Positions 34,117 to 46,567 of a DNA stretch of 64,000 bases are shown here, piece after piece. Both the position numbers and the translations under genes were made by a program. Position 1 is the first letter of the stretch. Each line of letters begins with the position of its first letter. The notes beneath the pieces are model-generated. The model saw only the letters and a list, made by a program, of their open reading frames with translations, was not told the DNA's origin and searched no databases. This stretch comes from Rotaria sp. Silwood1 (taxonomy: Eukaryota; Rotifera; Eurotatoria; Philodinida; Philodinidae): assembly GCA_905250075.1 (NCBI GenBank), contig CAJNOP010000019.1, positions 2,085,022 through 2,149,021 of the forward strand, written 5' to 3'.

Positions 34117-36687
34117 ATGAGTACGATTCGGACAATCGAAGAAACTGAAAATCTTGAAACATTTTATTTAATTTGGCTTGGTGATTCAATGAAAAATGAA
34201 GTTCGACAACAACTTCGAACAATTATCAATTATTTATTAATATTTGAAGATGAACAACAATGTTTTCAATATATTTATTCATTATCGAAAAATGATCGAG
34301 TTATTTTACTTGTTAAAAGAAAATTAAGTCAAAATTTTATTCCTCAAATTATACATCTTCAACAAATTGCTTCCATTTATATTTATTCGAATGATAAAAA
34401 TACAAATGAACAAGGGAAAAAAAATATGAACAAGGTTAATTATTGCAATCTTGCTTTCATCATTTTTTTCGTATCCAATCCTCAATGGATTTGCTGAAGA
34501 AGAAACGAACAGTTTCCAGCAGTGTCACATATCCAAGATTTTGGAGATGCCACCACGTCTCCCGCGGGAGATGCCGCATCTCGCGTGAGAGATGCAGGTG
34601 TTGGTGTGGGGGATGCGCATATATAAAGGAGATCTTACATCTCCAGTGGTGAATGACCATATCTCTCGAGTGTGGGTGTCGTGTCTCCCGCTGGAGACGC
34701 GGCATCTCCCACGGGAGATGTGGTGGCATCTCCAAAATCTTGGATATGTGACACTACTCCACGAAACTGAGCATTAGGGCATGTTTTCTAATTGCAATTT
34801 CATGCTTCGATTTTTCACAAATATCTTTTCACAGATGAAAAAATTTAGTAAAATTGTACTCTACTTATCTGCAAAATATCAGTTTTATTGGCAAGTTACA
34901 CTTATGGACCTTCCTTCGTCAGTATATTCACTAGGAATAGTTCTTATTGAAACATTTAATCAATTAATAACTTTCTCTTAATTGGTAAAATATAAATTCT
35001 TTGTAATATTATATGTTTTGTTTAGGTAAGAGGAATAATTGTTCGACGAAATGAACTTATTCAAAGAATTCAAGCAGATTATAACCAACGACAATTTCAT
35101 AATCTTGATGAAATATTATCGATAAATTTTTTTCATTCTGAAAAGACTGATGAAAAACTTTTATCAGCTAATTTGAATGCTGATTTTATTTATTCACAAA
35201 TGTTAATTGATTGTTTAATTTGTATGCAATCATCTCCAAATGATAAAAATGAACTAATTACATTATGTAAACAACAATATAAGAATAATCCTAATGAATT
35301 AAGTATTGTAGAAGAATTTGAAAAAGATTATTTATGTGAACGGTCATTATGGTGGTATACTAGACATTCATTTCTTTATCGACTCATGAATAAAGCAATT
35401 CGAGTATACAATATCAATTTATTATTACTATTTCGATTTTTTATTCGTGATATTAGACAACAAGTGATAAAGAACAAATCTTTATCTCCTTTTCATGTTT
35501 ATCGAGCTCAATTAATGTTAAAAGAAGAATTGGAATTATTAACAAAATTCTCTGTAGAATTTATTTCAATAAATTCATTTCTTTTGGCTACTTCTAATTA
35601 TGAACAAACTCAAAATTTTCTATCATCATTGACATCGTCAGATAATATGGAAAAAGTAATTTTTGACATCACTGCTAATCCTCAACGGGATGATATCAAA
35701 CCTTTTAGCAATGTTACTCCTTTCAGTTATTTTCAGCATAAAGAAGAAATTTTATTTATGATTGGTTCAATCTTTCGACTTGTACGTATTGATCGAGTTA
35801 GTGATGATATCTGGAATATTAAATTAATTTTATGTTCAAATAATGATCATCCATTGCAATCATTTATTCAAGAAAAAAAGACTGAATTAGACATTGTTGA
35901 TACAGATCCTCTTTCATTTGGTTTTATTCTAGAACATATGGGTAAATTAAATGATGCAGAAAAATACTATTGTTATATACTTAATCATTTACCTAAAGAT
36001 CATGAAAATATCACTCGATGTTATCATGCATTAGGAGAAGTAACTCAAAAGAAAGGCGATTATAATTTAAGTTTAAAATGGTATAATAAGTCACTTGAAA
36101 ACGATATGCAAACAATGAAAATAGATGATCCAAATATTGCTACGAGTTATAATAGTATTGCTGTTGTTTATTCAAAAAAAGGTGATTATACACTTGCATT
36201 AGAATCATATAAAAAAGCATTAGAAATTTGGAAAAAGAAATTTGATGAAAATCATCCAGATGTAGCTATGTGTTATAATAATATTGGTATTATCTATCAA
36301 GAAGAAAAGAAATATTCTGATGCATTAGAATATTATCATAAAGCATGGAATATTCGTCAACAATATTTTCCTGTTGAACATTCTAGTTTAGGTGAATCAC
36401 ATGCTTGTATTGGTAATGTACATTATCATCTTGGTCGCTATGATATGGCATTAGAACATTATCGTTTATCACTTGAAATCTTTGAAAAATCTTTCCTTCC
36501 TCGTCATCCAGATATTGCAATGTTATTACGAAATGTCGGTCTTGTTTATCAAGCTAAGAGTGAATTTCAACTAGCATTGTTTTATATGAAAAAAGCAGCA
36601 ACAATCTATCGTCATTTATTTTCTGCAACACATCCTGATGTTATTCAAATTGAAAAAATTATTTGTCATATTTCATCGAAGCTATAA
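34117..36687 (+). CDS. ADP-ribosyltransferase-like protein with kinesin-light-chain TPR repeats
   Basis: Model: join(34117..34434, 35026..36687), 1980 nt, 659 aa; phase 0 splice between AAG|GTTAAT and TTTAG|GTAAGA. Residues 1-125 form an alpha/beta head seen in many bdelloid predicted proteins. Residues about 155-375 resemble an arginine-type mono-ADP-ribosyltransferase: the Arg position in VYRAQ (264-268), the Ser block ISINSFLLATS (286-296) and a Glu block KEEIL (345-349). The Ser block differs from the usual STS, so activity is uncertain. From about residue 403 there are about six 42-residue TPRs of kinesin-light-chain type (DPNIATSYNSIAVVYSKKGD, HPDVAMCYNNIGIIYQ), which bind partner proteins. 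The fusion is, as far as I know, greatly expanded in bdelloids. Codon use matches neighbours. The intron carries a foldback element. Confidence 0.85.
34521..34755. mobile_element. 235-bp GC-rich foldback MITE in the ART-TPR intron
   Basis: Ends are AGTGTCACATATCCAAGATT and its reverse complement, and the inverted arms run about 60 bp with one or two mismatches. Inside lie further small palindromes of CTCCCGCGGGAG type and repeated GGAGATG blocks, so the single strand could form a cruciform of several hairpins. It is much richer in GC than the surroundings. No clear target duplication and no coding capacity. It lies wholly inside the single intron. Confidence 0.85.
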
Positions 36688-38969
36688 TATGTTTTCAATC
36701 TTTTCTCTTGTGGATATTGAAATTTAAATTAACTATTATCCATTAGTTTACAGACTCTATGATGAATTAAAAAGACAAATGCGATATGATTCATATTCGG
36801 TTAATTTCAAATATTCCAGTTAGATTTTGTTTACTGTCATTGAAAGCAAAATTAAAAGTTTTGAAAATAAAATTTTTTGTTGATAAATAATCTGATGAGA
36901 AGTTGACGAGACAACTAACTAATCGTCCCTAGTCGTCAAAAAGCTTTGTTTTCAGAGGTTATCTGTTCACAATTATTCCTTGGATTATTGTTATGACTGA
37001 CTGATTGATCTTTTGATTTTCTCTTTTCCTAATGTAAGAACATCAAAGCTGCCAGTGTATATGAGCAGTGAACAAGACAAGGTTTTATCATAGCTGTATC
37101 ATAGGATGGAAACAACAAAATGGTCTAAGACTTTTACAATTAACTGTTGTTGGTGAATTCAGTTTCTATGGAAATTTTCAAGTTGAAATTCGAAAATGAG
37201 TTTTTCTAGCGTTCTTGAGAAAGACCATGGCATTAACTAAAACAATACTGTAAAAACAGAATGTATTCATAGCTCATTAGATTCTGCATGAAACACATCA
37301 TAACCATTAAAAAGCGATTAATCAGCTGTAGGACTTTCCACATCAGTTAAAATAGACTTTCAAATACATTTTCAGAAAGGAATTTTTCTCCCATCATGTT
37401 TCATATAATAACCATATAAAAATTATGGAAAGTTTCGATAATTAAATTTCTCCATATTATTCTCATACCTATGTTGCGAATTGTTTTCTCTTCAATAAAA
37501 TAGTTTCGATTTTCGCATAGGACAGATAACTGTGAAAAACCAAAAGAAAATATACAAGCAATATAATTTGATGCTATATTAATTATTTTACAATCCATCG
37601 AGAAAAGAAAAACAAATGTGTTACATATTCTCTTACAACAAGTATATCAATGCTTTTCTTTATAAAGATATTCAAGAAATAAATGAACTGTGATATATTA
37701 TTATTCTTGTAGCTGAAAGGATCAAGAAATTTCTACTGAAACATTCCAAATATGCATCAGTTTAAAATCTGAAATAAAAAATTATTATTTTATTTCAACC
37801 TAAATAGATCAAAATAATGTTAAAGTATTCGATAATCGATAGAATCAGAAGGTGATAATGTTCATCTAAAATTTTCTAAATAATCAGTGGCAGATTTATA
37901 GGGGATGATCGTTTCTTTGCTTCTAAATGTTTTTCTAAGTAGAAAACGCTCAAAAAATGAGTCGAGATAATCTCTCTTGAACTTCAAAATGTGTTTTATG
38001 ACCACCATCATCCTTCCTTTACCAAAACCTTAGATCAGCCATTGCTTATAACAGATGTATTATTGTAGTTTACAATTAATAAACACAAATAAATGTCGCG
38101 ATCACTAATTTGAAGGTTATTAGATCAAAACAACCATATAATTAGAGTATCAACTACGAATGATATTGTGGTATAACCAGAAAAACTTCTAAGGAGACTC
38201 AGCCCTACAGACATGTCCATGAAACGGTGAAGACTCTCTGGTAATGTTTCTAGTGGTCAAAATTATTACAAATTTCTACAAATTGCAATAGGTTCTACGA
38301 ACTTGAACAAATATAAATCTACTAATCTGTTCTTTTGATTAAATCAAAACTTCACACTCTTGAAGGTGATCGTAAGAGCACGCCATTGGAATAGAACAAA
38401 TAGTTACTGTCACTATAAATGGTAAAATATTAATATCAATGAAATAACTTTTCTTGTTTTTTTTTTGTTTTTGATACCTGTTTTTATGATGATGATTTTC
38501 AAATTATACACATTAGGAAATCACTGCTTGCTGTTATTTTTTATAGACTATTTTTGTCAAAAATAAGAAATCAGTAATCAGAGATCTAGTAAAATTTAGT
38601 TACAATTTGACGTTTCTCTCTACCTCTTACAAAAGAGCAAAACGAAAGAAATTTTCTCGTTTATAAGAAAAATAAATCCAGCATTAGTTTTTTTTTAATC
38701 AAATATTCTAAAATTCATATGTGTCTGCAGTTTTTTTTCTTCGCAGTAGAGAACATAAAATCGTTGTTTGATCGTCTTTCCTTTTTTCTTTTTCACTTTC
38801 ATCTCCTGCAGTATATTTTGATTGGTTAAAATATTCGTTTTTTTTTTGTCCTAGCTTCTCTTTCTCTTCATATTCCTTGTCTTTTTTCATCTCACAAGTT
38901 CATTCCATTTTCCACACTTGGGCGTGATCTATTGCTATTACGTATATTACAAAAGAGAGAAAAAAAATT
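36688..38969. other. Intergenic between the ART-TPR gene and the first T-box gene
   Basis: AT-rich, no exon or repeat recognised. The last few hundred bases (about 38450-38960) hold poly-T and pyrimidine runs and should contain the promoter and 5' UTR of the T-box gene. Confidence 0.5.
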
Positions 38970-40395
38970 ATGCTTCAAACAGGTGAGTTTCTTTTTTTTT
39001 TCGCTCTTTATTCTTATTATTTTTTTTAATTAAAGTTTATCCACGAACGGAATCAACAATACATTTAGAACTTCAAGATACTGAACTTTGGTCATGTTTC
39101 GAATCTTTAAGTACAGAAATGATGTAAGAAATAAAAAAAGTAACATAATGATGATGAAATTTTTTTGCTATTGAAGTTTAACCAAAGGTGGACGACGAAT
39201 GTTTCCTGTTCTTCGTGTTGCTGTTCATGGTTTAGATCCTGAAACTTTATATGATTTTAAACTTGATTTTATTCCATGTGATAATTTTCGTTGGAGATAT
39301 GTTAGTGGACAATGGCAAACAAATGGTAAACAAGATAATACAAATTTAAATCATGATCGTCGTTATGGTGTAACAATTAAAGGTGAACCATATTCTCACC
39401 CAAAATCACCTAATTATGGTCGTTTTTGGATGTCAGATATAGTTGAATTTAAAAATGTTAAATTAACAAATCGTCCAAATCCAATTAAAGAGGATCATGT
39501 AAATAAAAAAAGAAAATAAACTGAAATTTTCTTTGTTTTTTTTTTTCTTTCTCATTGTTTTTAGATTATTCTTAATTCTTTACATAAATATAAACCAAGA
39601 ATACATATTTTACAATCATTATCTAATGGACAACCAAACATTCTATTAGAAACTTTTACATTTCCAGTAACATCATTTATTGCTGTCACTGCTTATCAAA
39701 ATGAAGAAGTAAAAATTGTTCAAAAAAAAAACTAAATAGTATTTATTTAAATTTTAATATTTAGATAACTGCATTAAAAATTCGGCATAATCCATTTGCA
39801 AAAGCTTTTCAAGAACCTCGAGATCGGTAATAAAACAACGTCTTTCTTTAATTGAGTTTATTTAATAATTTCATTTTCTAGAACTGATCATGAAGGACAA
39901 ACAAGTGAAACAGATTATCGAACTCAACATTTTTCATCTATTCCTTATTGTAAGTTATTTATTCCGATCACACCTTTATACATATATATCTTTGATCTTC
40001 CATCTTCTTTGTAAAAAAAAAAAATATTTTTTTCACAGATATGTTGCCATTTCCTACTGATGATTCCGCTACATCATCATCACAAGTTCATCGACATCGT
40101 TCATCATTTAATACACACCGTACACGTCCTTATTACCATCAGCACAATCATTCTTTAATGTCAACGAATTGTATGTTATTAGTTTTCTGCTTTGTGTTTT
40201 TTTTTAAATTTATGGTATATAATGTGTTATTTAGCACCTCCATTGCTACTAGTAGATCAAGCAACAACACCGAATATGTTTGATTATGCAAATTCGACGA
40301 CAACATTTCAACATCATCATACAGCAGCTATGGCTAATTGGTCAACATTTCAATTGCAAAGTACCATTGATAACACTCATCAACATCATATGTGA
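38970..40395 (+). CDS. T-box transcription factor 1 (Brachyury-like by eye)
   Basis: Model: join(38970..38982, 39036..39123, 39177..39498, 39565..39708, 39765..39826, 39882..39949, 40039..40170, 40235..40395), 990 nt, 329 aa; every junction is GT-AG and in phase. The T-box DNA-binding domain covers about residues 15-210: LELQDTELWSCFESLSTEMI, TKGGRRMFPVLRV, RWRYVSGQW, ILNSLHKYKPRIHI, FIAVTAYQNEEITALKI, NPFAKAF. LNSLHKYKP and the overall order suggest the Brachyury group, but subfamily assignment by eye is weak. A stretch between GQW and HPKSPNYG is about ten residues longer than in the neighbouring paralogue. The C-terminal part is His/Ser/Thr-rich. Nuclear; in animals such factors control mesoderm and hindgut development. 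AATAAA-like signal near 40450. Confidence 0.9.
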
Positions 40396-42737
40396 TTTTT
40401 TTCTAAAAGACGTTTTTTTTCTTGTTACTTCTATTTGATTTCATTGAAATAATAAAAATACATTTGAATTTTATCGATAGATATCATGTTGTTTGAAATT
40501 GTTATGGTTATAGTTGAAACTGATGGTAGAGGCAGAAAAAGATGTATCAGAAAGCTTCAGTCTTCGTCTGAGACTGAAAATCAAAGTTTTCTCTTCTCTT
40601 GCAATGTTTTATCCAGCGTAAGGAAGGCGTCGCATTGGCTTTTCTAAAAGAGAAAATCTCGATAAAAAAACGGATCTTCCTAGTTCCATCACTAGTTAAA
40701 ACATGTCAAGACAGTATCGAAATTATTTTTCGGAAAGAGCAATGAATATCTTTTCTTAAATCATTGTTTTGTTTTTGAACTAACTGTTCTCCAAACTTAA
40801 TCAATCTCTTAGTATTTAATTTATCAAATATATTATTAAAAATCAAGTACTCAATAGGTCTAACTTTCGGATGTTCGATTTTGATGAATTTTCTTTCAAA
40901 GGAATTAAAATCTTGGTTTTGTTCGTCTTCGATAATTTGTAAATAGCTTTTCTTTTCTTTTTTTTGGTTCATTTTCACGTTTAAAAAAATGTGTGTGAAA
41001 TCTTTCAGTAAGTTGTTGAGCTTATAAGAATGTTTGCAAATTTATTGACAATGTGCCATGATTTGAGAAAGTTCATCATCATTGCTGATCCTCTTTTATA
41101 CAATAGAAGCTTACGTCTATTTATTTAACATTATTAAGTGAAAGAAAAGAAAAATCAATAAACATTCCGTCATCTTATATCAATCGTTTTTTAATCACTT
41201 GACTTTCCGGTTTGACAATCCGGATGTTTTCTAAATTCTTTAAATTTACAAGAGAAAAAAATAAAATTTCTTTGCTTTTTATTTTTTTCGTTTTGTTGTT
41301 TCATCTTCTGATAAGTGACTTCATGCCACTTATTCTTTGAAGTGAAAGAAAAAGAGAGAAAAGTTTCATCTTTCACCTTTCAAGTCAAGTGTAGTATGTG
41401 TGTCATCTTTCAAATGCTGGTATATACACGAAAGAAAAAATAAATAAAACAAATATTAGAACTTGTAAGAAAGGTTAACGATAGGTACTGGTAGCGAATA
41501 ATCGATTTACAACTCCAATTATATGTTGATTTAAACATTCCCTGTTATAAAATAAAATAAAAAAAAAACGACGTAGAAGATGATGCTTGAATTCGATCTG
41601 TGTATGTGTAGAGCGTTATAACACCTTTGTTTCTTAGTAAGAGAGCATCAAAGTGAAGGTATATATCATATTCTAATTGAAATGTTTTTAGTGATGATAG
41701 GCTCACGATACAACAGATCAATTGACATATGTATGAGAGACGAAAAATCTCAGCGTGATTTTTCTTATTTTGTTTTTACTACCTTTCAATGTCCAGTCAT
41801 AAAAAATTGATGTCGAACATTGATTAATTAAGATGTGTGACGAAAAACAATATCGACTACTGTGCAAGTCAAATGTGTGTGTGTGTAATTGCATTCATAT
41901 ATCGTCTCATTTTATTTGTTAGAAAAATAATGATAATTGATAAGTGTTGAAGAAGATGCTATTACATAAAGTGAGAATATAATTAAAGAATTATACAAAC
42001 CATATATTCTAATTAATAAAACAACGAATATGTTTTTTGAAAACTACATATGCAATTTGAAATGAAATATCTGTTGGCAACAAAAAGGTTCGGAATTCGA
42101 TGGTGGATTTAGAGAGATCGTATCTCTCTCTGACAAAAAAAAACATTTTATTTACCATGATCGCCTTCATTCAAAAATTTTCTAAGAATTTATTAGGTGC
42201 ATGTACAGTTTTCTTAAAAACGAGGCAGCTCACCCTCTCACATCTACTTCTGTAATTCGTTCACGTAACACTCTTCACCAGCTTCCTATGCTGAGTTACG
42301 TCTCTGACTCTAGGTCCAACAAATGATAAGTAAATATTCTCTACTGTTATTTTCCTAGCATTGTCAACCACTGGTCAAGATACTCAACATCGAGAGTTTG
42401 TCGAGATCTTTTACTAATTGAGGGTATCTTACTCTTCGGTTGAACCGTCTCTGTATTTGACGAAGACATCAAATAGCTAATGGAAAAATTTTTGACTTAT
42501 TTAAATACCTGTTATTTACGAATATTTCTCTTTCTAAATTTCTTGCTTTAAAAGCAATGAAATTTTTCTTCCGATACAAAACATATTTACCTTAGGTTTG
42601 AATAATCAAACCAGTCAAATTCGTCGTGATAAATTTCTATTGGTTGTCGTGCCTTTTTTTTTCTTTTTTTAAGAGAGAGAGAAAAAATTTACTTTTATTG
42701 GTTGATTTAAAATGAAAAGAATGAGTGAAGAAAAAAA
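40396..42737. other. Intergenic between the two T-box genes
   Basis: About 2.3 kb of AT-rich sequence with a GTGTGTGTGTG run near 41875-41886 and pyrimidine runs. No exon recognised; minus-strand open frames at 40706-40978 and 41191-41376 are Lys/Glu-rich low-complexity and look like chance. It may carry regulatory elements for either T-box gene. Confidence 0.45.
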
Positions 42738-44708
42738 ATGTCGCATATATTTGTCGGAAGTCAGAATTCGAATCTCTCACTTTTGTGTGACTTGAAGATA
42801 GAATATATTCATTCAATGCAACAGCCGCTGCAACATCCCGCTCATCAACATGGAAAGGTAGAATGAGTTATATTTTTTTCTTTCTTTGTTAAATTTCGCA
42901 CATACTCGATTATAGTACCAACATCCACAAATTCAATATCTTATGAAACCAGAATATAATGGAGAAAATATTAGTATATGTTTACAGAATCGAGATTTAT
43001 GGAAAAGATTTCATGATTTAACGAATGAAATGATGTAAGTTATTTTCTAAAATTTTATTTTTGAAAAAAAAAAAAAGAAATTTTACTTTTGTAGAGTGAC
43101 AAAAGCTGGTCGCCGAATGTTTCCAATTGTATCAATAAGTATACGTGGTTTAGAACCAGAAAAAATGTATTCTGTTGAATTATCATTTGATCAAATTGAT
43201 CCTCATCGTTGGCGATATGTTAGTGGTCAATGGCAACCAGGTACAAAACCAGATCCACCTATACAGCGAGCACCATATCAACATCCTGATTCACCAAACT
43301 ATGGTGAAACATGGATGAGAGATACAGTTTCATTCTCAAAAGTTAAATTAACAAATAAAACTAATCAAATAGGTCCATGTCAGGTAAGAGATAGAACATA
43401 AAAGAAAAAACAAAATTCTAAAATAAAAAAATCTTATCTTATAGGTTGTACTCAATTCCCTACATAAATATAAACCAAAACTTGCAATAATTGATGTTAT
43501 GTTAAAAAAGAAAATCTATGAAACAAGTTTTGATGAAACAGAATTTATTGCTGTAACAGCTTATCAAAATGAAGAAGTAAATATCTACATATATATGTAT
43601 ACAGGAAAATCCTGGATAGAGTTGATTGGGTTCGAGATCATCAAGATTGATATTATCTCCTGCACTTGGAACACTCCTATATATACATATTTCTTGTTTT
43701 TTCTCTTCTATTTGATGTTTATCAAGAATTTTTATGTTTCAGGTAACAGCATTAAAAATTAAATACAATCCATTTGCTAAGGCATTTCTTGATACTGGAA
43801 ATAATAGACGGTAAGAATAGAACAAAAAAGTGAAGTGTTGATTTTATATGAAAATATGTTTTTTTTTTCTCTTTTAGGGACGATCGAGATATGATGATGT
43901 TAGAAGAACAATCAGCAAATGGAAATAATTATGTGTCACCGTTTCCACATCATTCAATGTTTTTTACTCATCAATCATCACCTATGAATACAAGTGTAGG
44001 ACCTGAAAGACTTAAATTTCAATCATATCGTTCAACACCATATAATTATTCTCAAATACAACGAAAATCTTCACCAACTGATGGTAGAATGTTTTTCTTT
44101 TTTATAATCATTTCCGTTGCTTTTTTTTTCTTTTATTTACTCTAATAACTATTAAACATTACACATAATTGTTGTCATCAAAAGAAACTAACACTATACC
44201 ACTAATGTGTTATTCCGGAATGATGACACTTTAGTTTTTCCTTGAAGAAAAAAAAACGAATTATTATTTTCTTATTTCTACTGTAGGTTTTCAACCAAAA
44301 CTTGATCCATATCCAACATCATCAACATCACCGTTTGATCCAAGACTATTCTATACTCCAACAACACCAGCTAGTATACCATGTTCATCATCATCACCAA
44401 TATCACCAAATACAGCAGCAGCGACTTCTTATTATTCAAATACATATTATCCAACACCAGCTTCCTATTATTTTCCATATGGTCCAACATCATCACCTGC
44501 ATCACATCATCCATTTATGGCACCATTGACATGTCCAATAAACAATGGTACATCGTCATCACCTATAAGTCCATCATTTTTACATTTACAACAACCAGTA
44601 ACGATTATACCGAATATAAGTAATCATTCAGCATCATCATCACCAAAAGAACATGAAAACTTATTTAATTCATCATCAACAACAACAAATGATGCTACAC
44701 AATATTAA
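42738..44708 (+). CDS. T-box transcription factor 2 (tandem paralogue)
   Basis: Model: join(42738..42857, 42916..43034, 43095..43383, 43445..43576, 43743..43810, 43878..44083, 44287..44708), 1356 nt, 451 aa; an in-frame ATG at 42816 would give 425 aa. The T-box spans about residues 55-265: ICLQNRDLWKRFHDLTNEMI, TKAGRRMFPIVSISIRGLEP, RWRYVSGQWQPGTKPDPP, SPNYGETWMRDTVSFSKVKL, VVLNSLHKYKP, FIAVTAYQNEEVTALKIKYN, PFAKAFLD. This copy is closer to Brachyury (VSFSKVKLTNK, KYNPFAKAFLD) than its neighbour. Introns after EMI (phase 2), before LNSLHKYKP (phase 0), after QNEE (phase 0) and after the following Arg (phase 2) match the first T-box gene. The C-terminal half is Ser/Pro/Thr-rich, as in transactivation domains. 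AATAAA follows the stop at once. Confidence 0.9.
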
Positions 44709-46567
44709 TAAAATAAAACATAAAAAAAACTTTTTTTTTTCTTTTGGTGTTCATTAGCTTTTTTTTCTTATTGTATGTGTGTTTATTTAACAAAAAACAA
44801 AGAATAAATCTACATGTGAAAAGTATTTACTATTATTGATATGTAATTTCTATTGACGAAAAGCTCGAGATTTGTCTTCATTGTAAGATGTGAAAAACAA
44901 AAGATTAGAGATTAATGACAATGACAATTGAGTGAAGATTAACAATCAATGAACTAAACGAGAAAGGTCAAAGACAGGTGCATTTCGATTATTTTCTTTT
45001 ATGGTGTTTATATTTGTTTTGAGATGCATCATCATCATCACCACTATGATCAAATAAATAAATAAATATATATATATATATATGAATATATATTTGTGCG
45101 ATTTACCGCTTCTGAATCAAACAATTTTGACGCGACTATGTGAACCGCACTTGTTCTTTCTCATTGTACGTGCTTGGAGAAAAAAAAAAGAAAAGCATAA
45201 TATGAGATGATGTGACAAATAACAAGTGAAGAGGCGTGTGTTGCTGGCATTTATTGCCATGAAATACACAAACAAAATGACAAAACGATCACTTGTATAA
45301 AGAAGAAAAGATTATCTTTTGATCTTGTGTGAGAGTGCTTTATGGCAAGAAGGTCAGAGAAATATATATGGATTGAAATTTACAGCAAAAAAAAAATAAT
45401 GTTTTGATGATTTAAATATCAAGAGATATTTTTGGCTGGATGAAACAACTTAAGCAAATAAGAAGAAAACATTCACTTTTTTTATTAGAAAGGTTGGAAC
45501 GCCTAACATATTCATTCTTAAGTATTAGCATCTTGTTTCAAGAGTTCTGTTCTAGTTTAAATATTGTAGGATGAAATCAATTTTTGAAAAAGAAAATTTC
45601 AAGTTTATTAATATGTTTTCAAAAGTATGATAGTCTCGAAAACAATTTGTAATATATAAACCAATATTGTAATCTGAATATTTCGTATTTGGTACGAGAT
45701 TTTTTCTTTTTTTGGTCGTTTAATCATTGATTAGTGATGGAAAATAATGAGCCATCTGTTTCAGTAGTTTGTCAGTAGAAGGCCGATCTCTTCTACGATA
45801 CCATTGACTAGCATATTAGGTATCCATTTGAAGCCTATGAGATTCGTCAATAGTTCTATTTCATACTATAGTATTTTGTTAAGGCAAAATTGGTGATATA
45901 TACAAGAAAATAGCAGAATATGAATCACGTTTGAAGCAACACTGTCGCATTGTAACCTTTTTTGACCAATAGTATTTTTGAAACTTTCCATACAAAAACT
46001 AATTTGAGAATATTGAAAACAACTTTTTAAATAGGCTACTGGACGAGTTCTATCCAACTGTCAAATATTAAGGTTTCATTCGAGTAAAAACAACAGAAAT
46101 TGAACATCTAGTTATTTGATACGTGACAAAGAAGACACAACAGAGACGATATAATTGAGAATTGAAAAACTCAGAAAAAGGAAAAAAATACTCGAGCTAT
46201 CATAGGAAACGAATAGTGTATACCGAAGTCAATTATTCTGACGAGAGCTGGTTGAAAAACGTAGAAAATTGGTAAGAGCTTGGAAAGAAGAAACCAATCA
46301 CCGGATTTCTGTTTCCAAGTTCTGACTGACTTTTCCGCTTTTACGGCCAAAACCACCTCGTCTTCTTGACTTGGGTATTTACGAATGTAATGACACGTAA
46401 GAAAATGTTAATGAAAAAAAGAGAAGGAACTAGTGAATCAGGAAAAAATAATCCTGGAGAAAATTTCGACAAATACTAAAATGTGATCAAGGAAGGATCA
46501 GCAGACTGAACTGTCATAGCATCACATGAACTATATGAAGAAATCGGCCAAAACATTTTTTTTTTCA
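44709..46567. other. Intergenic between T-box 2 and the fibrocystin-L-like gene
   Basis: Two 3' ends converge here. An (AT)n/(AAAT)n simple repeat lies at about 45050-45095. A 30-bp motif (near 46298-46328, AATCACCGGATTTCTGTTTC) has a similar copy at about 23085-23115 in the F-box intron, hinting at a dispersed repeat. No exon recognised. Confidence 0.45.
45050..45095. repeat. AT-rich microsatellite
   Basis: Runs of AAAT/AATA units pass into an uninterrupted (AT)n tract and then a few more TATA units. Simple repeat without other features. Confidence 0.85.

Noticed and set aside
34443-34777. Several overlapping open frames on both strands in the ART-TPR intron
   Set aside because: They arise from the GC-rich palindrome and carry no family resemblance.
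44302-44529. His/Gln-rich frames over T-box 2 exon 7
   Set aside because: Alternative frames of a repetitive Ser/Pro/Thr coding exon; the T-box frame is supported by splicing phase.
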